A stretch of 42,814 bases of DNA, taken from contig NZ_JAOQJC010000057.1 in the NCBI RefSeq assembly GCF_025567625.1, positions 1 through 42,814 on the forward strand, in the 5' to 3' direction. Of this stretch, positions 25,097 to 34,077 are shown piece after piece (the first letter of the stretch is position 1; the number at the start of each line of letters is the position of its first letter). The position numbers and the translations under genes are program-made. The notes under the pieces are model-generated. The model had not been told where the DNA came from. It ran no database searches and saw nothing but the letters and a program-made list of their open reading frames with translations. Origin of the DNA: Paenibacillus sp. J5C2022. GTDB lineage: Bacteria > Bacillota > Bacilli > Paenibacillales > Paenibacillaceae.

Positions 25097-25984
25097 ATGC
25101 AAGCCGACTCTTTTAAAGGAATCTATGCTTTGCTGTTAACTCCGTTCCAGGAAGACGGATTGATAGATTGGCCGGGCTATGAACGCTATGTCGATTGGCA
25201 GCTGTCGCACCGGCCGCATCACTTATTCGCAGTCTGCGGCAGCTCGGAGATGCGCATGCTGGACTTGCAAGAGAGACTGAAGCTTGCGGAGAGAGCCATC
25301 GCACGGGCAGGAGACACTCCGGTAGTCGCAACCGCCAATGTCGAATCCAGCCTCGATGCGCAGAAGGAGGAACTTCGTCGCATGGAGCAAACCGGCGTCT
25401 CCGCGCTTGTATTGACGACGCAAGGACTCGGTGACGAGGACGAGCGATTAATAGAATATGTGGAGACAATGGCTGCTTTAACCTCCCTCCCCATCATCCT
25501 GTACGAGCTTCCGGGAGCCGGCCCCCGCTGTATTCGCCCGTCCGTATATAAGCACTTCGTGGACGCAGGCACGATCGTCGGCGTTAAGGACACGACTTGC
25601 ACGATAGAAGGCATAACCGGGAAAATAAAGGAAGCTCCATCCAGTCAAGTGCTTCAGGCGAACATCCCCTTTGTTCTGGATGCTCTGCGTGCCGGTGCCG
25701 GCGGCGTCATGTCCACGCTCAGCACGGCTTGCACGCCCTTGCTGTTGAAGCTATGGGAGGAAGTAATTCGGAACGATGGTGCCGCGGACGATACCCACGG
25801 CTTGCTTGTCGGATTGAACAGTGTGCTGGGCTCCTGCTTCCCATCCACCGCTAAATATTGGGTTTCGTTAACCGGCATCCCTATCCGCCCCTTGACCAGA
25901 CAAGGGAATACGCTGGAGCCCGCGCATGCCAGAGCCGTGAGAGCTTGGTACGACTGGGCGGTCCGGCAAGGAATCATATTATAA
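25097..25984 (+). CDS. DapA/NanA-family aldolase or lyase
   Basis: A 295-residue TIM-barrel Schiff-base aldolase of the dihydrodipicolinate synthase/N-acetylneuraminate lyase family. The Schiff-base Lys is in GVKDTTCT near residue 160, and the catalytic Tyr is in ILYELPG near 137. The usual GTTGE loop reads CGSSEMRML, so substrate recognition differs from lysine biosynthesis enzymes. In this operon it may cleave or form a keto-sugar acid rather than make dihydrodipicolinate. The ATG has GAGGTGGG upstream, 55 bases after the phosphatase. Confidence 0.87.
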   Translation: MQADSFKGIYALLLTPFQEDGLIDWPGYERYVDWQLSHRPHHLFAVCGSSEMRMLDLQERLKLAERAIARAGDTPVVATANVESSLDAQKEELRRMEQTGVSALVLTTQGLGDEDERLIEYVETMAALTSLPIILYELPGAGPRCIRPSVYKHFVDAGTIVGVKDTTCTIEGITGKIKEAPSSQVLQANIPFVLDALRAGAGGVMSTLSTACTPLLLKLWEEVIRNDGAADDTHGLLVGLNSVLGSCFPSTAKYWVSLTGIPIRPLTRQGNTLEPAHARAVRAWYDWAVRQGIIL

Positions 25985-26000
25985 CGAGGAGGAATTTGCT

Positions 26001-27281
26001 ATGAAGAAGTATGCCATTATTGGAACGGGCGGCAGAGCGAGAAACTTCTATGAATCTCTGGTCAATGACTTTAAAGGACGTGCGGAGCTGGTAGCCTTCT
26101 GCGACATTAATCAGACACGCATGGACTTCTCCAACCACATTCTGCGTGAGCAGCATGACCATCCCGGCGTCCCGACTTACCGCAGCCATCAATTCGACGA
26201 TATGATCAAGGAACAGCGGCCGGATGTCGTCATCGTAACCACGATTGACCGCACGCATCACCGCTATATCATTCGAGCTATGGAGATGGGCTGTGATGTC
26301 ATTACCGAGAAGCCGATGACGGTAGATGCCGAGAAGTGCCAGGCGATTGTCGATGCCGTACACCGGACAGGCCGCCAGGTGAAGGTGGCGTTCAATTACA
26401 GATACGCACCGCACAATACCAAAATCCGCGAGATCATCATGGACGGGGTTATCGGCGAAGTGTACTCGATTCATTTCCAATGGATGCTGAACACGAAGCA
26501 TGGCGGCGATTACTTCCGCAGATGGCACCGCGACAAGCGCAACAGCGGCGGCCTGCTTGTCCATAAAGCGACGCATCACTTCGATCTGGTCAACTTCTGG
26601 CTAGGCTCTGAACCGAAGACGGTTATGGCGATGGGCGATCTGCGGTTCTACGGTCGCGAGAACGCGGAGGAAAGGGGCGTAACGGCGTTCTATCAACGGT
26701 CACATGGCAGCGAAGCGGCGATGAGCGATCCTTTCGGCCTGGACATGGCCTCTAACCCGACGCTAAAGGCGATGTATCTGGATGCCGAGCATGAGGACGG
26801 CTACCAGCGCGATCAGAGCGTATTCGGCGATGGCATTAGCATCGAGGATACGATGGCCTTGCTGGTGCGTTACAAGAATAAGGCCATCCTGAACTATTCC
26901 TTGAATGCTTATGCGCCATGGGAAGGCTTCATGATCTCCTTCAACGGAAGCAAGGGCAGATTAGAGGTGAAGCTGAATGAGCAGACGTATGTCAATGCCG
27001 GAGGAAGCAAGGAACTGGAAGGCGCTGTCGAGACGAAGGAGCTGATGGTGTTCCCTATGTTCGGCCGTCCGTATGAAGTGGAAGTAGAGAATTTGAAGGG
27101 AGGCCACGGCGGCGGCGACCCGCTTCTGATGGAAGATCTGATCGGCGAGCCAAGAGAAGACCGGTTCAAACGAGCCGCTTCCCATGTGGACGGCGCTAAA
27201 TCCATTCTTATCGGCATAGCAGGGAATATCTCCATGCAGACCGGCCTGCCCGTAGAGCTGGATCGGCTGGTCAAGCTTTAA
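26001..27281 (+). CDS. Gfo/Idh/MocA-family sugar dehydrogenase
   Basis: A 426-residue NAD(P)-dependent oxidoreductase. The N-terminal Rossmann fold begins IIGTGGRARNFYES, with the family EKPMTV motif near residue 97 (Lys). The second domain carries NYRYAP and HKATHHFDLVNFWLG (His/Asp of the active site). It likely oxidises a sugar or inositol-type substrate, possibly a step in breaking down the imported glycan. The ATG has GAGGAGG upstream, 16 bases after the DapA-family gene; a terminator follows at about 27317-27399. Confidence 0.9.
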   Translation: MKKYAIIGTGGRARNFYESLVNDFKGRAELVAFCDINQTRMDFSNHILREQHDHPGVPTYRSHQFDDMIKEQRPDVVIVTTIDRTHHRYIIRAMEMGCDVITEKPMTVDAEKCQAIVDAVHRTGRQVKVAFNYRYAPHNTKIREIIMDGVIGEVYSIHFQWMLNTKHGGDYFRRWHRDKRNSGGLLVHKATHHFDLVNFWLGSEPKTVMAMGDLRFYGRENAEERGVTAFYQRSHGSEAAMSDPFGLDMASNPTLKAMYLDAEHEDGYQRDQSVFGDGISIEDTMALLVRYKNKAILNYSLNAYAPWEGFMISFNGSKGRLEVKLNEQTYVNAGGSKELEGAVETKELMVFPMFGRPYEVEVENLKGGHGGGDPLLMEDLIGEPREDRFKRAASHVDGAKSILIGIAGNISMQTGLPVELDRLVKL

Positions 27282-27316
27282 GCGGCTCCATTCAAACTCA
27301 CGACGCGGCTTAACGA

Positions 27317-27362
27317 TGCAATGGCGGTTCGTGCAGTCATGTACGCCCGCACCGCCATTGCA
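27317..27362 (+). terminator. Long inverted repeat after the dehydrogenase gene
   Basis: TGCAATGGCGG (27317-27327) pairs with CCGCCATTGCA (27352-27362), 11 base pairs around a 24-base loop. No T-run follows. It may stop or protect the end of the propeller operon mRNA. Confidence 0.4.
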
Positions 27363-27367
27363 CAAGG

Positions 27368-27399
27368 AAAAAAGAGCCTTCCTCAACGGAAAGGCTCTT
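27368..27399 (-). terminator. Terminator at the end of the caa3 oxidase operon
   Basis: On the minus strand AAGAGCCTT (27399-27391) pairs with AAGGCTCTT (27380-27372), and the transcript then runs into six T residues. It lies about 45 bases beyond the DUF420 stop. Confidence 0.75.
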
Positions 27400-27441
27400 C
27401 AATATTCTTTATTCCATGCTTTCAATGACGTGCCCAACAGA

Positions 27442-27915
27442 TTACCAACCGAACAAAGCATCGATGAACGGCTTCGTATGGCCGCCGGGATACATGACAT
27501 AGAGCAGCGTATAGACGGCCACTCCTGTAATCGCCGTAATGAACCATATGACGGAAGTGATCCGGCCCAGCTTGCGATGCTTGGCGAACTTCTTCTTATA
27601 GCCCAGCGTCAGCGTCGTAATGCCGAATACGGCTGCAACGGTAGCCAGCGTAATATGAAAGAATAGAAAGACCAAGTAATACGGCTTCAAGCTATCAGGT
27701 CCGCCCCATGTCGTATTGCCGACAAATATAGTGCGAGATGCGTAAATAATAAAGAAGATAACTGCCGCAACCGCCGCATAGAACATCACCTTCTGATGCT
27801 GCTCCAGCTTGCGCTGGACGGCCAACCGCCAGCCAATGGCGACCAGAATCGCACTAAGCACAATGAAAAATGTGCTTATCGTCGGCATAAGCGTAAATTC
27901 GTCCACTTCCTCCAC
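27442..27915 (-). CDS. DUF420 membrane protein, CtaM/YozB-like
   Basis: A 157-residue integral membrane protein with about four helices (IVLSAILVAIGW; FYAAVAAVIFFIIYASRTI; YLVFLFFHITLATVAAVF; IWFITAITGVAVYTLLY). PTISTFFIVLSAILVAIGW at the N-terminus and HRKLGR near the middle are family hallmarks. DUF420 proteins are assembly factors for haem-copper oxidases (CtaM in Staphylococcus). The start is GTG at 27915, with another GTG at 27906. It is last in the caa3 operon, 40 bases after ctaG. Confidence 0.85.
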   Translation of the reverse strand: MEEVDEFTLMPTISTFFIVLSAILVAIGWRLAVQRKLEQHQKVMFYAAVAAVIFFIIYASRTIFVGNTTWGGPDSLKPYYLVFLFFHITLATVAAVFGITTLTLGYKKKFAKHRKLGRITSVIWFITAITGVAVYTLLYVMYPGGHTKPFIDALFGW

Positions 27916-27955
27916 TCCCCAATCCTAAGTTAACGATATCACTTCCCGAATCTTG

Positions 27956-28846
27956 CTACACCGCACCCGGGTTAGGAAGATCATCTTCCTTATGCTCCCG
28001 CTTGAACCATTGCTTGAAGATGTAAGCCAATATAATGCCGAACATCACTTCCTGCACCAGCTTCATGACGATGCCGCCCATCTGCTGATCCTCCAGGACG
28101 CCGAACGGATTGAAGAAGTCCGGTCCGCCATATTGCTCCAGCAAGAAGCTGGTGTCGCCGGGAATGCAATAGCCCATAGCATCCGCCCACACGGCAGGGT
28201 CGTTATACGTCGCATACAGCGGATCGGGCGTGAAAATAATAAGCGCACAAGCCGGAGTTAGCAATACGCCGCTCGCAAATACATAAGCCATCCGCTTCAC
28301 ATCGGTCAGTCTTGCCCATTCCCTGACCGGGGGAGCAATCTGCCACCACATCATAAATGCGGTAATGAATAGCAGAATATAATAGAGTCGATGCACGAGG
28401 AAATTCGTCATGACATAATCATGCACGAGCGGCACATGATAGAGCGAGAATAACATATTGAACAGAACAAGCGTCACGACAGGATGCATGAGAAAGCGAA
28501 GCTTGCCCCAGAAGCTGGCTGAGAACATTTTCTTCCAGATGAATTCCGGTACAGCCAGCAATACCATAGGCGGAACAATCAAGTAGGAGATCGACATATT
28601 CACCATATGGAAGGTGAACATGAGATGCCCCAATATATTGACGGGACCGCCGTGCGCAATATAGACAAGCAGAGCGGCGCTGATGAACGACAGCTTCTGC
28701 AAGGCGCTGGCCCCTCTCTCGCCCGGGTAGTGCTTCTCTCTCCACGGACCGACCAGATACAAATACAAGATGACCAGTCCGATCATTGCAAATAGGAACA
28801 TGGGCGTCCACACTGCTCGAAAACTAAATAATTCTAAGCCAAACAT
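27956..28846 (-). CDS. ctaG: CtaG, caa3 cytochrome oxidase assembly factor
   Basis: A 296-residue polytopic membrane protein with about seven helices, required for assembly of the copper site of caa3 oxidase. IAHGGPVNILGHLMFTFHMVNM with paired histidines and FLMHPVVTLVLFNM are typical of the Bacillus CtaG family. The ATG at 28846 is preceded by AAAGGAG; the longer frame from 28867 has no such site. It is separated from ctaF by an inverted repeat at 28882-28918. Confidence 0.9.
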   Translation of the reverse strand: MFGLELFSFRAVWTPMFLFAMIGLVILYLYLVGPWREKHYPGERGASALQKLSFISAALLVYIAHGGPVNILGHLMFTFHMVNMSISYLIVPPMVLLAVPEFIWKKMFSASFWGKLRFLMHPVVTLVLFNMLFSLYHVPLVHDYVMTNFLVHRLYYILLFITAFMMWWQIAPPVREWARLTDVKRMAYVFASGVLLTPACALIIFTPDPLYATYNDPAVWADAMGYCIPGDTSFLLEQYGGPDFFNPFGVLEDQQMGGIVMKLVQEVMFGIILAYIFKQWFKREHKEDDLPNPGAV

Positions 28847-28881
28847 GCCAGGTGGCTCCTTTCTCATCCATCCAGTAGTAC

Positions 28882-28918
28882 AAAAGAAGAGGGACCCGCT
28901 ACAAGGGACCCTCCTCTG
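28882..28918 (-). terminator. Terminator or attenuator between ctaF and ctaG
   Basis: GAGGGACCC (28889-28897) and GGGACCCTC (28905-28913) pair with one A-A mismatch around GCTACAA. On the minus strand CTTCTTTTG follows. It could lower the amount of ctaG and DUF420 mRNA relative to the structural subunits. Confidence 0.55.
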
Positions 28919-28937
28919 TTCAGTTCATGCTAACGTA

Positions 28938-29252
28938 TTACCACCAAACCCAGTACTCGGCCATAATGACACATGTAAAGACGATGACGACGCCGGACAT
29001 AATGCCTATAATCGCGAATGCGTGTCCGCGGTCCTTCATATGCATCCAGAACGCCAGCTGCACGAACACCTGCAGAATGGCCGTGGCGACCAGGATAATG
29101 TAGATAAAGTCTTTGTTAATGCCCCCGCCCATAACGGTTGCGAAAGCGACAAGCGTTAAAAGAATGGAGAAGATAAAAGCGATAATATGCTTTTTGGGAC
29201 CTTCTACCTTGTGACGTTTCGTCTGTTCAGGTGCAGAATGATTGCTTGCCAT
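28938..29252 (-). CDS. ctaF: Cytochrome c oxidase subunit IV (caa3)
   Basis: A 104-residue small subunit of the caa3 oxidase, with about three membrane helices (AFIFSILLTLVAFATVM; IIYIILVATAILQVFVQLAFWMHMK; IIGIMSGVVIVFTCVIMAEYWVWW). The AFWMHM segment fits the prokaryotic COX4 family. It starts with ATG at 29252, four bases after ctaE. Confidence 0.9.
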   Translation of the reverse strand: MASNHSAPEQTKRHKVEGPKKHIIAFIFSILLTLVAFATVMGGGINKDFIYIILVATAILQVFVQLAFWMHMKDRGHAFAIIGIMSGVVIVFTCVIMAEYWVWW

Positions 29253-29256
29253 CCTG

Positions 29257-29874
29257 TTAGCCCACCTTTCCCATCAAGTAAACGACTGTGAAAATGAATA
29301 CCCATACGACGTCGATAAAGTGCCAGTACAACCCGGCAACATATGCCTTAGGCGCAGTGACAACGGTAAGGCCCTTCTTCTTCAGCTGAATAATAATGGA
29401 TGTTATCCATAAAATGCCGAACAATACGTGGGCGCCGTGGAAGCCTACAAGCGTATAGAAGGATGAGCTGAACGCACTTGTCGTAAAACCGTGTCCTTCA
29501 TGCACATAATGATAAAACTCGTAAATTTCCAATACCAGAAAGCCAAGACCAAGCACTACGGTAACGATCAACCAGTTAATTAAGGCTTTGACATTGTGCT
29601 GATGCAGCGCCTGCGTCGCGAATACACTCGTCAAGCTGGACGTCAACAGGATGCCCGTTGCCAGAGCAACAAGGCCAAGATCGAACAGATGCTGCGGCGA
29701 AGGCCCGTCAAGCACTTGATGACGCAGCGCAAGAAACGCGGCGAACAGCGTTCCGAACAAGACGGTCTCGCCGCCCAGGAACAGCCAGAAGCCCAATACT
29801 TTATTGCGTCCCTCGAGGGTCGCCTTTTCCGGCTCATGAGGCAGCGCGCCTTCTACGTGTGAATGTGCACTCAT
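29257..29874 (-). CDS. ctaE: Cytochrome c oxidase subunit III
   Basis: A 205-residue subunit with five helices, a shorter form than the seven-helix mitochondrial one. FWLFLGGETVLFGTLFAAFLALR near residue 30 carries the conserved Glu, and FHGAHVLFGILWI and YWHFIDVVWVFIFTVVYLMG are hallmarks of subunit III. Its ATG overlaps the ctaD stop as ATGA, so translation is coupled. Confidence 0.95.
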   Translation of the reverse strand: MSAHSHVEGALPHEPEKATLEGRNKVLGFWLFLGGETVLFGTLFAAFLALRHQVLDGPSPQHLFDLGLVALATGILLTSSLTSVFATQALHQHNVKALINWLIVTVVLGLGFLVLEIYEFYHYVHEGHGFTTSAFSSSFYTLVGFHGAHVLFGILWITSIIIQLKKKGLTVVTAPKAYVAGLYWHFIDVVWVFIFTVVYLMGKVG

Positions 29875-31760
29875 GCTTTGCCCCCCATATCTTTAAGGAT
29901 TTCTTCTTCTTCAATGTGGAAGCCATGATCGTCGATAACGGACCGCAGCAGCATACAGAACAACGTGATAGCCAATCCTGCTCCACCTACAATCAAGCCA
30001 ATCTTGATGCCGCCAACGTAACCCCAATCCTTGGCATACATGAAGCCAAAGCCTGCAATGAACAAGCCGACGCTCATAATAAACGGAAGGATGGAAGGAC
30101 TCGGCATATGAATCGGACCGATCGGCTCGGCAGGCGTCATGCTGCTATGCCCATCTTCCTTCTCTTTCCAGTAAGCGTCATAACCGCGTACAAGCGGCGT
30201 TTGCGCGAAGTTGTACTCCGGTGGAGGAGAAGGAATCGTCCACTCCAGCGTACGACCGTCTTCCCACGGATCGTTAGGCGCATTCTTCGGCTTGAAGGAT
30301 GTGATAAGTACGTTGAGCAGGAATACGATCGTGCCGACACCCATCAGAAGAGCGCCAATCGTACTGATCAGGTTCATCTCATTAAAGCCCATGCCGTCGA
30401 GATATTGCCATATACGGCGCGGCATCCCCATCAGCCCGAGGAAATGCTGCACGAAGAAGGTCAGATGGAATCCGATAAAGAATGTCCAGAATGTCAGCTT
30501 GCCCAGACCTTCATTAAGCATGCGACCGAACATCTTCGGCCACCAGAAGTGCAGCCCTGCGAACAGGCCAAGCACCAATCCACCTACGATGACATAGTGG
30601 AAGTGGGCAACGACGAAGTACGTATCGTGATATTGGAAGTCCGCAGGAGCTGCGGCCAACATGACGCCCGTTACGCCGCCCATAACGAAAGTCGGGATAA
30701 AGCCCACCGCGAACATGTTCGCCGTAGTAAACTTAATGGAACCGCCCCACATCGTAAACAGCCAGTTGAAAATCTTGATGCCCGTCGGAACCGCAATCAG
30801 CATCGTCGCAATGGAGAACAGCGCATTCGCCACGGGTCCAAGGCCTGTCGTAAACATGTGGTGAGCCCACACCATGAAGCCCAGGAAGCCGATCAGTATC
30901 GTTGCGAATACCATGGAGCTGTATCCGAACAAGCGCTTGCGCGAGAACGTGCTGACCACTTCAGAAATAATGCCGAATGCCGGCAGGATAAGAATATAAA
31001 CCTCAGGATGCCCGAAAATCCAGAAGATATGCTCCCACAGAACGGCGTTGCCGCCTGCGGACGGATCGAAGAAATTGGCATCGAATATCCGGTCGAACAT
31101 CAATGCCGCCAGACCTACCGTCAAGGCAGGGAAAGCGAACAAGATAAGAGCGGATGTAATGAACGCCGTCCAGGTAAACAGCGGCATGCGCATGAATGTC
31201 ATGCCCGGAGCGCGCATGTTAATGATCGTAACCAGGAAGTTGATGCCGCCCACAAGTGTACCGATACCGGCTATCTGCAGACCTAGCACGTAATAGTCCA
31301 TACCGTGATGGCCGCTGTACGTCGTGCCGGCCAGCGGGGCATATGCCGTCCAGCCCGCATCAGGCACATGGCCTGTCAGCCAGCTGATGTTCAGCAGCAA
31401 GCCGCCGAACAGGAACGTCCAGAAGCCAAGCGCGTTGACGAATGGGAATGCGACGTCGCGCGCGCCAATCTGAAGCGGTACAACCGCATTCATCAAGGCG
31501 AACAGCAGCGGCATCGCCGCAAGGAAGATCATTGTCGTGCCGTGCATCGTAATAAGCTCGTTGAATGTATTCGCGCTAACGAAGTCGTTTTGCGGCATCC
31601 AGAGCTGAATCCGGATCAGAATCGCTTCCAGACCGCCGATCAGGAAGAAGAATCCTCCCGCAATCAAATACAATATACCAATTTTCTTATGGTCAACCGT
31701 TGTCAGCCAGTCCATCAGGCCTGTATAACGTTTGACCGCATGCGCATTTGCATGAGCCAA
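29871..31760 (-). CDS. ctaD: Cytochrome c oxidase subunit I (caa3, type A1)
   Basis: A 629-residue catalytic subunit with 12 or more helices that reduces oxygen at haem a3-CuB and pumps protons. Ligands are visible in order: TMHGTTM (haem a His), FGHPEVYILILP (CuB His, cross-linked Tyr and the proton-channel Glu of A1 enzymes), WAHHMFTTG (two CuB His) and AHFHYVIVGG (haem a3 and haem a His). The C-terminal extension adds further helices as in Bacillus caa3. The start is TTG at 31760: AAGGAGGT lies eight bases upstream, while the longer TTG frame from 31778 overlaps that site. Confidence 0.96.
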   Translation of the reverse strand: MAHANAHAVKRYTGLMDWLTTVDHKKIGILYLIAGGFFFLIGGLEAILIRIQLWMPQNDFVSANTFNELITMHGTTMIFLAAMPLLFALMNAVVPLQIGARDVAFPFVNALGFWTFLFGGLLLNISWLTGHVPDAGWTAYAPLAGTTYSGHHGMDYYVLGLQIAGIGTLVGGINFLVTIINMRAPGMTFMRMPLFTWTAFITSALILFAFPALTVGLAALMFDRIFDANFFDPSAGGNAVLWEHIFWIFGHPEVYILILPAFGIISEVVSTFSRKRLFGYSSMVFATILIGFLGFMVWAHHMFTTGLGPVANALFSIATMLIAVPTGIKIFNWLFTMWGGSIKFTTANMFAVGFIPTFVMGGVTGVMLAAAPADFQYHDTYFVVAHFHYVIVGGLVLGLFAGLHFWWPKMFGRMLNEGLGKLTFWTFFIGFHLTFFVQHFLGLMGMPRRIWQYLDGMGFNEMNLISTIGALLMGVGTIVFLLNVLITSFKPKNAPNDPWEDGRTLEWTIPSPPPEYNFAQTPLVRGYDAYWKEKEDGHSSMTPAEPIGPIHMPSPSILPFIMSVGLFIAGFGFMYAKDWGYVGGIKIGLIVGGAGLAITLFCMLLRSVIDDHGFHIEEEEILKDMGGKA

Positions 31761-31796
31761 GGTAGGTACCTCCTTCAATCACTGATGATGTTAGTT

Positions 31797-32852
31797 TTAT
31801 TCATAATCAAGCGTCATCTGGGAGAGATATTCCGCAATCCCTTCAAGCTCTTTATCCGTCAAATCATAGGCATTGGCCATCTTGTTGCCTGGCTTGTGCT
31901 TTTCCGGATTTTTGATCCATTTGTAGAGATTGTTGTATAGAGTATCCTCGTGCTTGTACTTCTGTTCACCAGCTTCAACATTGATTAGAATGCCACCTAC
32001 ACTTTCGCGGCTCGCAATACCGGTCAAGTTCGGATACAAGTCCATTCCGGAATCGCCGATTGCATGGCAAGTCAGACACTTGCTCTGGAAAGCCTCAGCG
32101 ACGGCAGGGTCGCTTGGAAGCGCTACAGGTTCTTGAATGGCTGCAGTCCAGCGATCGAATGATGACGGATTCACCGCTTTAACCTTGAAGTCCATCAATC
32201 CGTGCGAAGGTCCGCACAGCTCGGCGCACTTCCCTTGGTAAACGCCTTCCTTAGGAGCAGAGAAGTACATATGGTTTGTGTTGCTGCCTGGATTTGTGTC
32301 AATCTTGCCCGCAAGCGCAGGAATCCAGAAGGAATGCAGCACGTCTGCCGTTTTCGTCTCAACCGCGATCGTCTTGCCTGTCGGAATGACCAGCTCCTGA
32401 GCCGTCTTGATGCCTAGCTCCGGATATTCGAACTCCCACCAGTATTGGTGCGACGTTACGATAACCTTGACCGCATCGGGATCATTGCTGTAATCCTTGG
32501 ACAGATTGAATACGGATTGAACTGTAGGAACAGCGAGAATAACAAGCAGGATGATTGGAATGACGGTCCAAATAATCTCCAGTTTGTGGTTTCCTTCAAC
32601 CTGTTCCGGAATGGTCTTATCGCCTTTGCGTCTCCGATAACGGATAATTATGTACAAAGACAGTGCAAAAACGACGACAACCACGAACGACATGATGGTA
32701 ATGGAAAGCTTCATCAAGCCGAGCTGCTCTTCCGCTACCGGCCCCTGAGGGTTCAATGCCGACAGGTCTTCCCTTCCGCACGCCGATAGTACGAGCACCA
32801 TAATGGCCATTAGCGGCGCAAGCCGTTTTACAAATTGCCACCGTTTCATCAT
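31797..32852 (-). CDS. ctaC: Cytochrome c oxidase subunit II with fused cytochrome c
   Basis: A 351-residue lipoprotein, subunit II of caa3. The signal peptide ends in a lipobox (LVLSAC), then two helices (SITIMSFVVVVVFALSLYIIIRY; IIWTVIPIILLVILAV). The CuA domain carries HSFW, then GKCAELCGPSHGLMDF with Cys, Glu, Cys, His and Met ligands. A cytochrome c domain follows with KCLTCHAIG (CxxCH) and the axial Met probably in NKMANAYD. It passes electrons from cytochrome c to subunit I. First gene of the operon, driven by the promoter at 32964-32992. Confidence 0.95.
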   Translation of the reverse strand: MMKRWQFVKRLAPLMAIMVLVLSACGREDLSALNPQGPVAEEQLGLMKLSITIMSFVVVVVFALSLYIIIRYRRRKGDKTIPEQVEGNHKLEIIWTVIPIILLVILAVPTVQSVFNLSKDYSNDPDAVKVIVTSHQYWWEFEYPELGIKTAQELVIPTGKTIAVETKTADVLHSFWIPALAGKIDTNPGSNTNHMYFSAPKEGVYQGKCAELCGPSHGLMDFKVKAVNPSSFDRWTAAIQEPVALPSDPAVAEAFQSKCLTCHAIGDSGMDLYPNLTGIASRESVGGILINVEAGEQKYKHEDTLYNNLYKWIKNPEKHKPGNKMANAYDLTDKELEGIAEYLSQMTLDYE

Positions 32853-32963
32853 TCATCAACCCCACTTTTGACGTTTTCGCAGCTGCCTGTATCCGTGGCA
32901 AAGCGGCTCGCTGCGTGTTTCACAGATGTTGTTTCAACCCCTGCAACTTAAATCACTTTATTA

Positions 32964-32992
32964 AATATAAAGTTGAACCCCTTTTTTGTCAA
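32964..32992 (-). promoter_or_regulatory. Sigma-A promoter of the cta operon
   Basis: On the minus strand TTGACA (32987-32992), a 17-base spacer and TATATT (32964-32969). It lies about 110 bases upstream of ctaC, leaving a long leader with no other clear feature. Confidence 0.8.
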
Positions 32993-33227
32993 TGTTCCAC
33001 AGAGAGTTCACAAATTGTTCTCAAAGCTGTCAAAAAGGCGATTTTATGCGCTTTTCAAGCCTTGTCGCCGCCTTCCATTCTCACCTTCTTCCGCCTGTCC
33101 GGAACACCCTGCACTACCCTACATTGTGCACCAAAACCATGGGCAATTATGTATGCTTGGCACAGTGTATATTTCACCTCGCTGAACAGAAACTATCCTT
33201 ATCCATTCCTAATGGGGGTTGATGCAT

Positions 33228-33959
33228 ATGTTAAGACGCTGGATGACGACGTGGCTGGCTGCCGTCTTCTTGCTCACCGTTGCCGCGGGATGCAATTACG
33301 AGCAGCTGGCTCAGCAGAGCGACACCGATTACGGAAGCAGGCAGCCGGGCGATCCCAAAATGATGGGAGCGAAAGCTTATGGTCCAATGACCGGCAATCC
33401 GAACCAGCATCACAATGCCTTCTTCGAGTACAGCTCCATGCTGTCGCGCAAGGTGAATACCTTGAACGGCATCGCAGGCTCGATCGTCATGCTGACGGAA
33501 AAGAATGCCTACGTGGCTATCGTTCTGGATTGGACCTCCGTCGGCACGATGAACAAGCGCGGCACGGAAGAACAAAACAACACGGGCACGACGGAGGGCG
33601 TATACAATGCGGATAACGGAAGTCCATTCGGCAACCCGCGACGAGTCGTATCGCCATACAATTCGTATTTCACTGTCGAAGATCATAGCGATCTGTCCGA
33701 GGAGCTGAAGCAGACGGTAGCTTCACGCGTCAGAGAATTTACTCCTTACGTGCAGGAAGTGCATATTTCCGCCAACATGGAGCTTGTCAATTATTTTAAT
33801 GAATTCGCCAAGGAAGCCTGGGCCGGTCGCTCGCTGCTGCCCTGGATCGAGCAATTCAATACCGTAGTGCAATATCATTTCGGCGGCGGCGCCGTCCGGC
33901 CGGAAGCGATCTCCCAGCCTGCCGAGCCTAATTCGCGAAGGCCCGAACATTTGAAATAA
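33228..33959 (+). CDS. YhcN/YlaJ-family sporulation lipoprotein
   Basis: A 243-residue lipoprotein with signal peptide and lipobox (LTVAAGC, Cys near residue 22). The C-terminal domain holds AYVAIVLDW, then LKQTVASRVREFTPYVQEVHISANMELVNYFNEFAKEAWAG, the family pattern of spore lipoproteins such as YhcN and YlaJ. Such proteins sit in the forespore or spore membrane and influence germination or outgrowth. ATG at 33228 has GGGGG about nine bases upstream; TTG 33219 and ATG 33222 are in frame but overlap that site. No sporulation sigma site was clear. Confidence 0.82.
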   Translation: MLRRWMTTWLAAVFLLTVAAGCNYEQLAQQSDTDYGSRQPGDPKMMGAKAYGPMTGNPNQHHNAFFEYSSMLSRKVNTLNGIAGSIVMLTEKNAYVAIVLDWTSVGTMNKRGTEEQNNTGTTEGVYNADNGSPFGNPRRVVSPYNSYFTVEDHSDLSEELKQTVASRVREFTPYVQEVHISANMELVNYFNEFAKEAWAGRSLLPWIEQFNTVVQYHFGGGAVRPEAISQPAEPNSRRPEHLK

Positions 33960-34030
33960 TGGTAATTTCACACCGGCTGCCCCATTGTATTTCTTCTATA
34001 TATAAGGAAGATTTTTCGCAGAGCTTGAGG

Positions 34031-34065
34031 AAAGGTGCCTCGTTGCCGGTTGCAGGGGCACCTTT
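34031..34065. terminator. Bidirectional terminator between convergent genes
   Basis: AAAGGTGCC (34031-34039) pairs with GGCACCTTT (34057-34065), 9 base pairs, between the YhcN/YlaJ-like and DUF421 stop codons. Both sides are T- or A-rich enough for weak termination. Confidence 0.65.
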
Positions 34066-34077
34066 CTTCTGCTTGAA

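Noticed and set aside
29658..31286. A 542-codon plus-strand ORF opposite ctaD and ctaE
   Set aside because: It is antisense to clear oxidase genes, has low-complexity charged sequence, no ribosome site and no domain.
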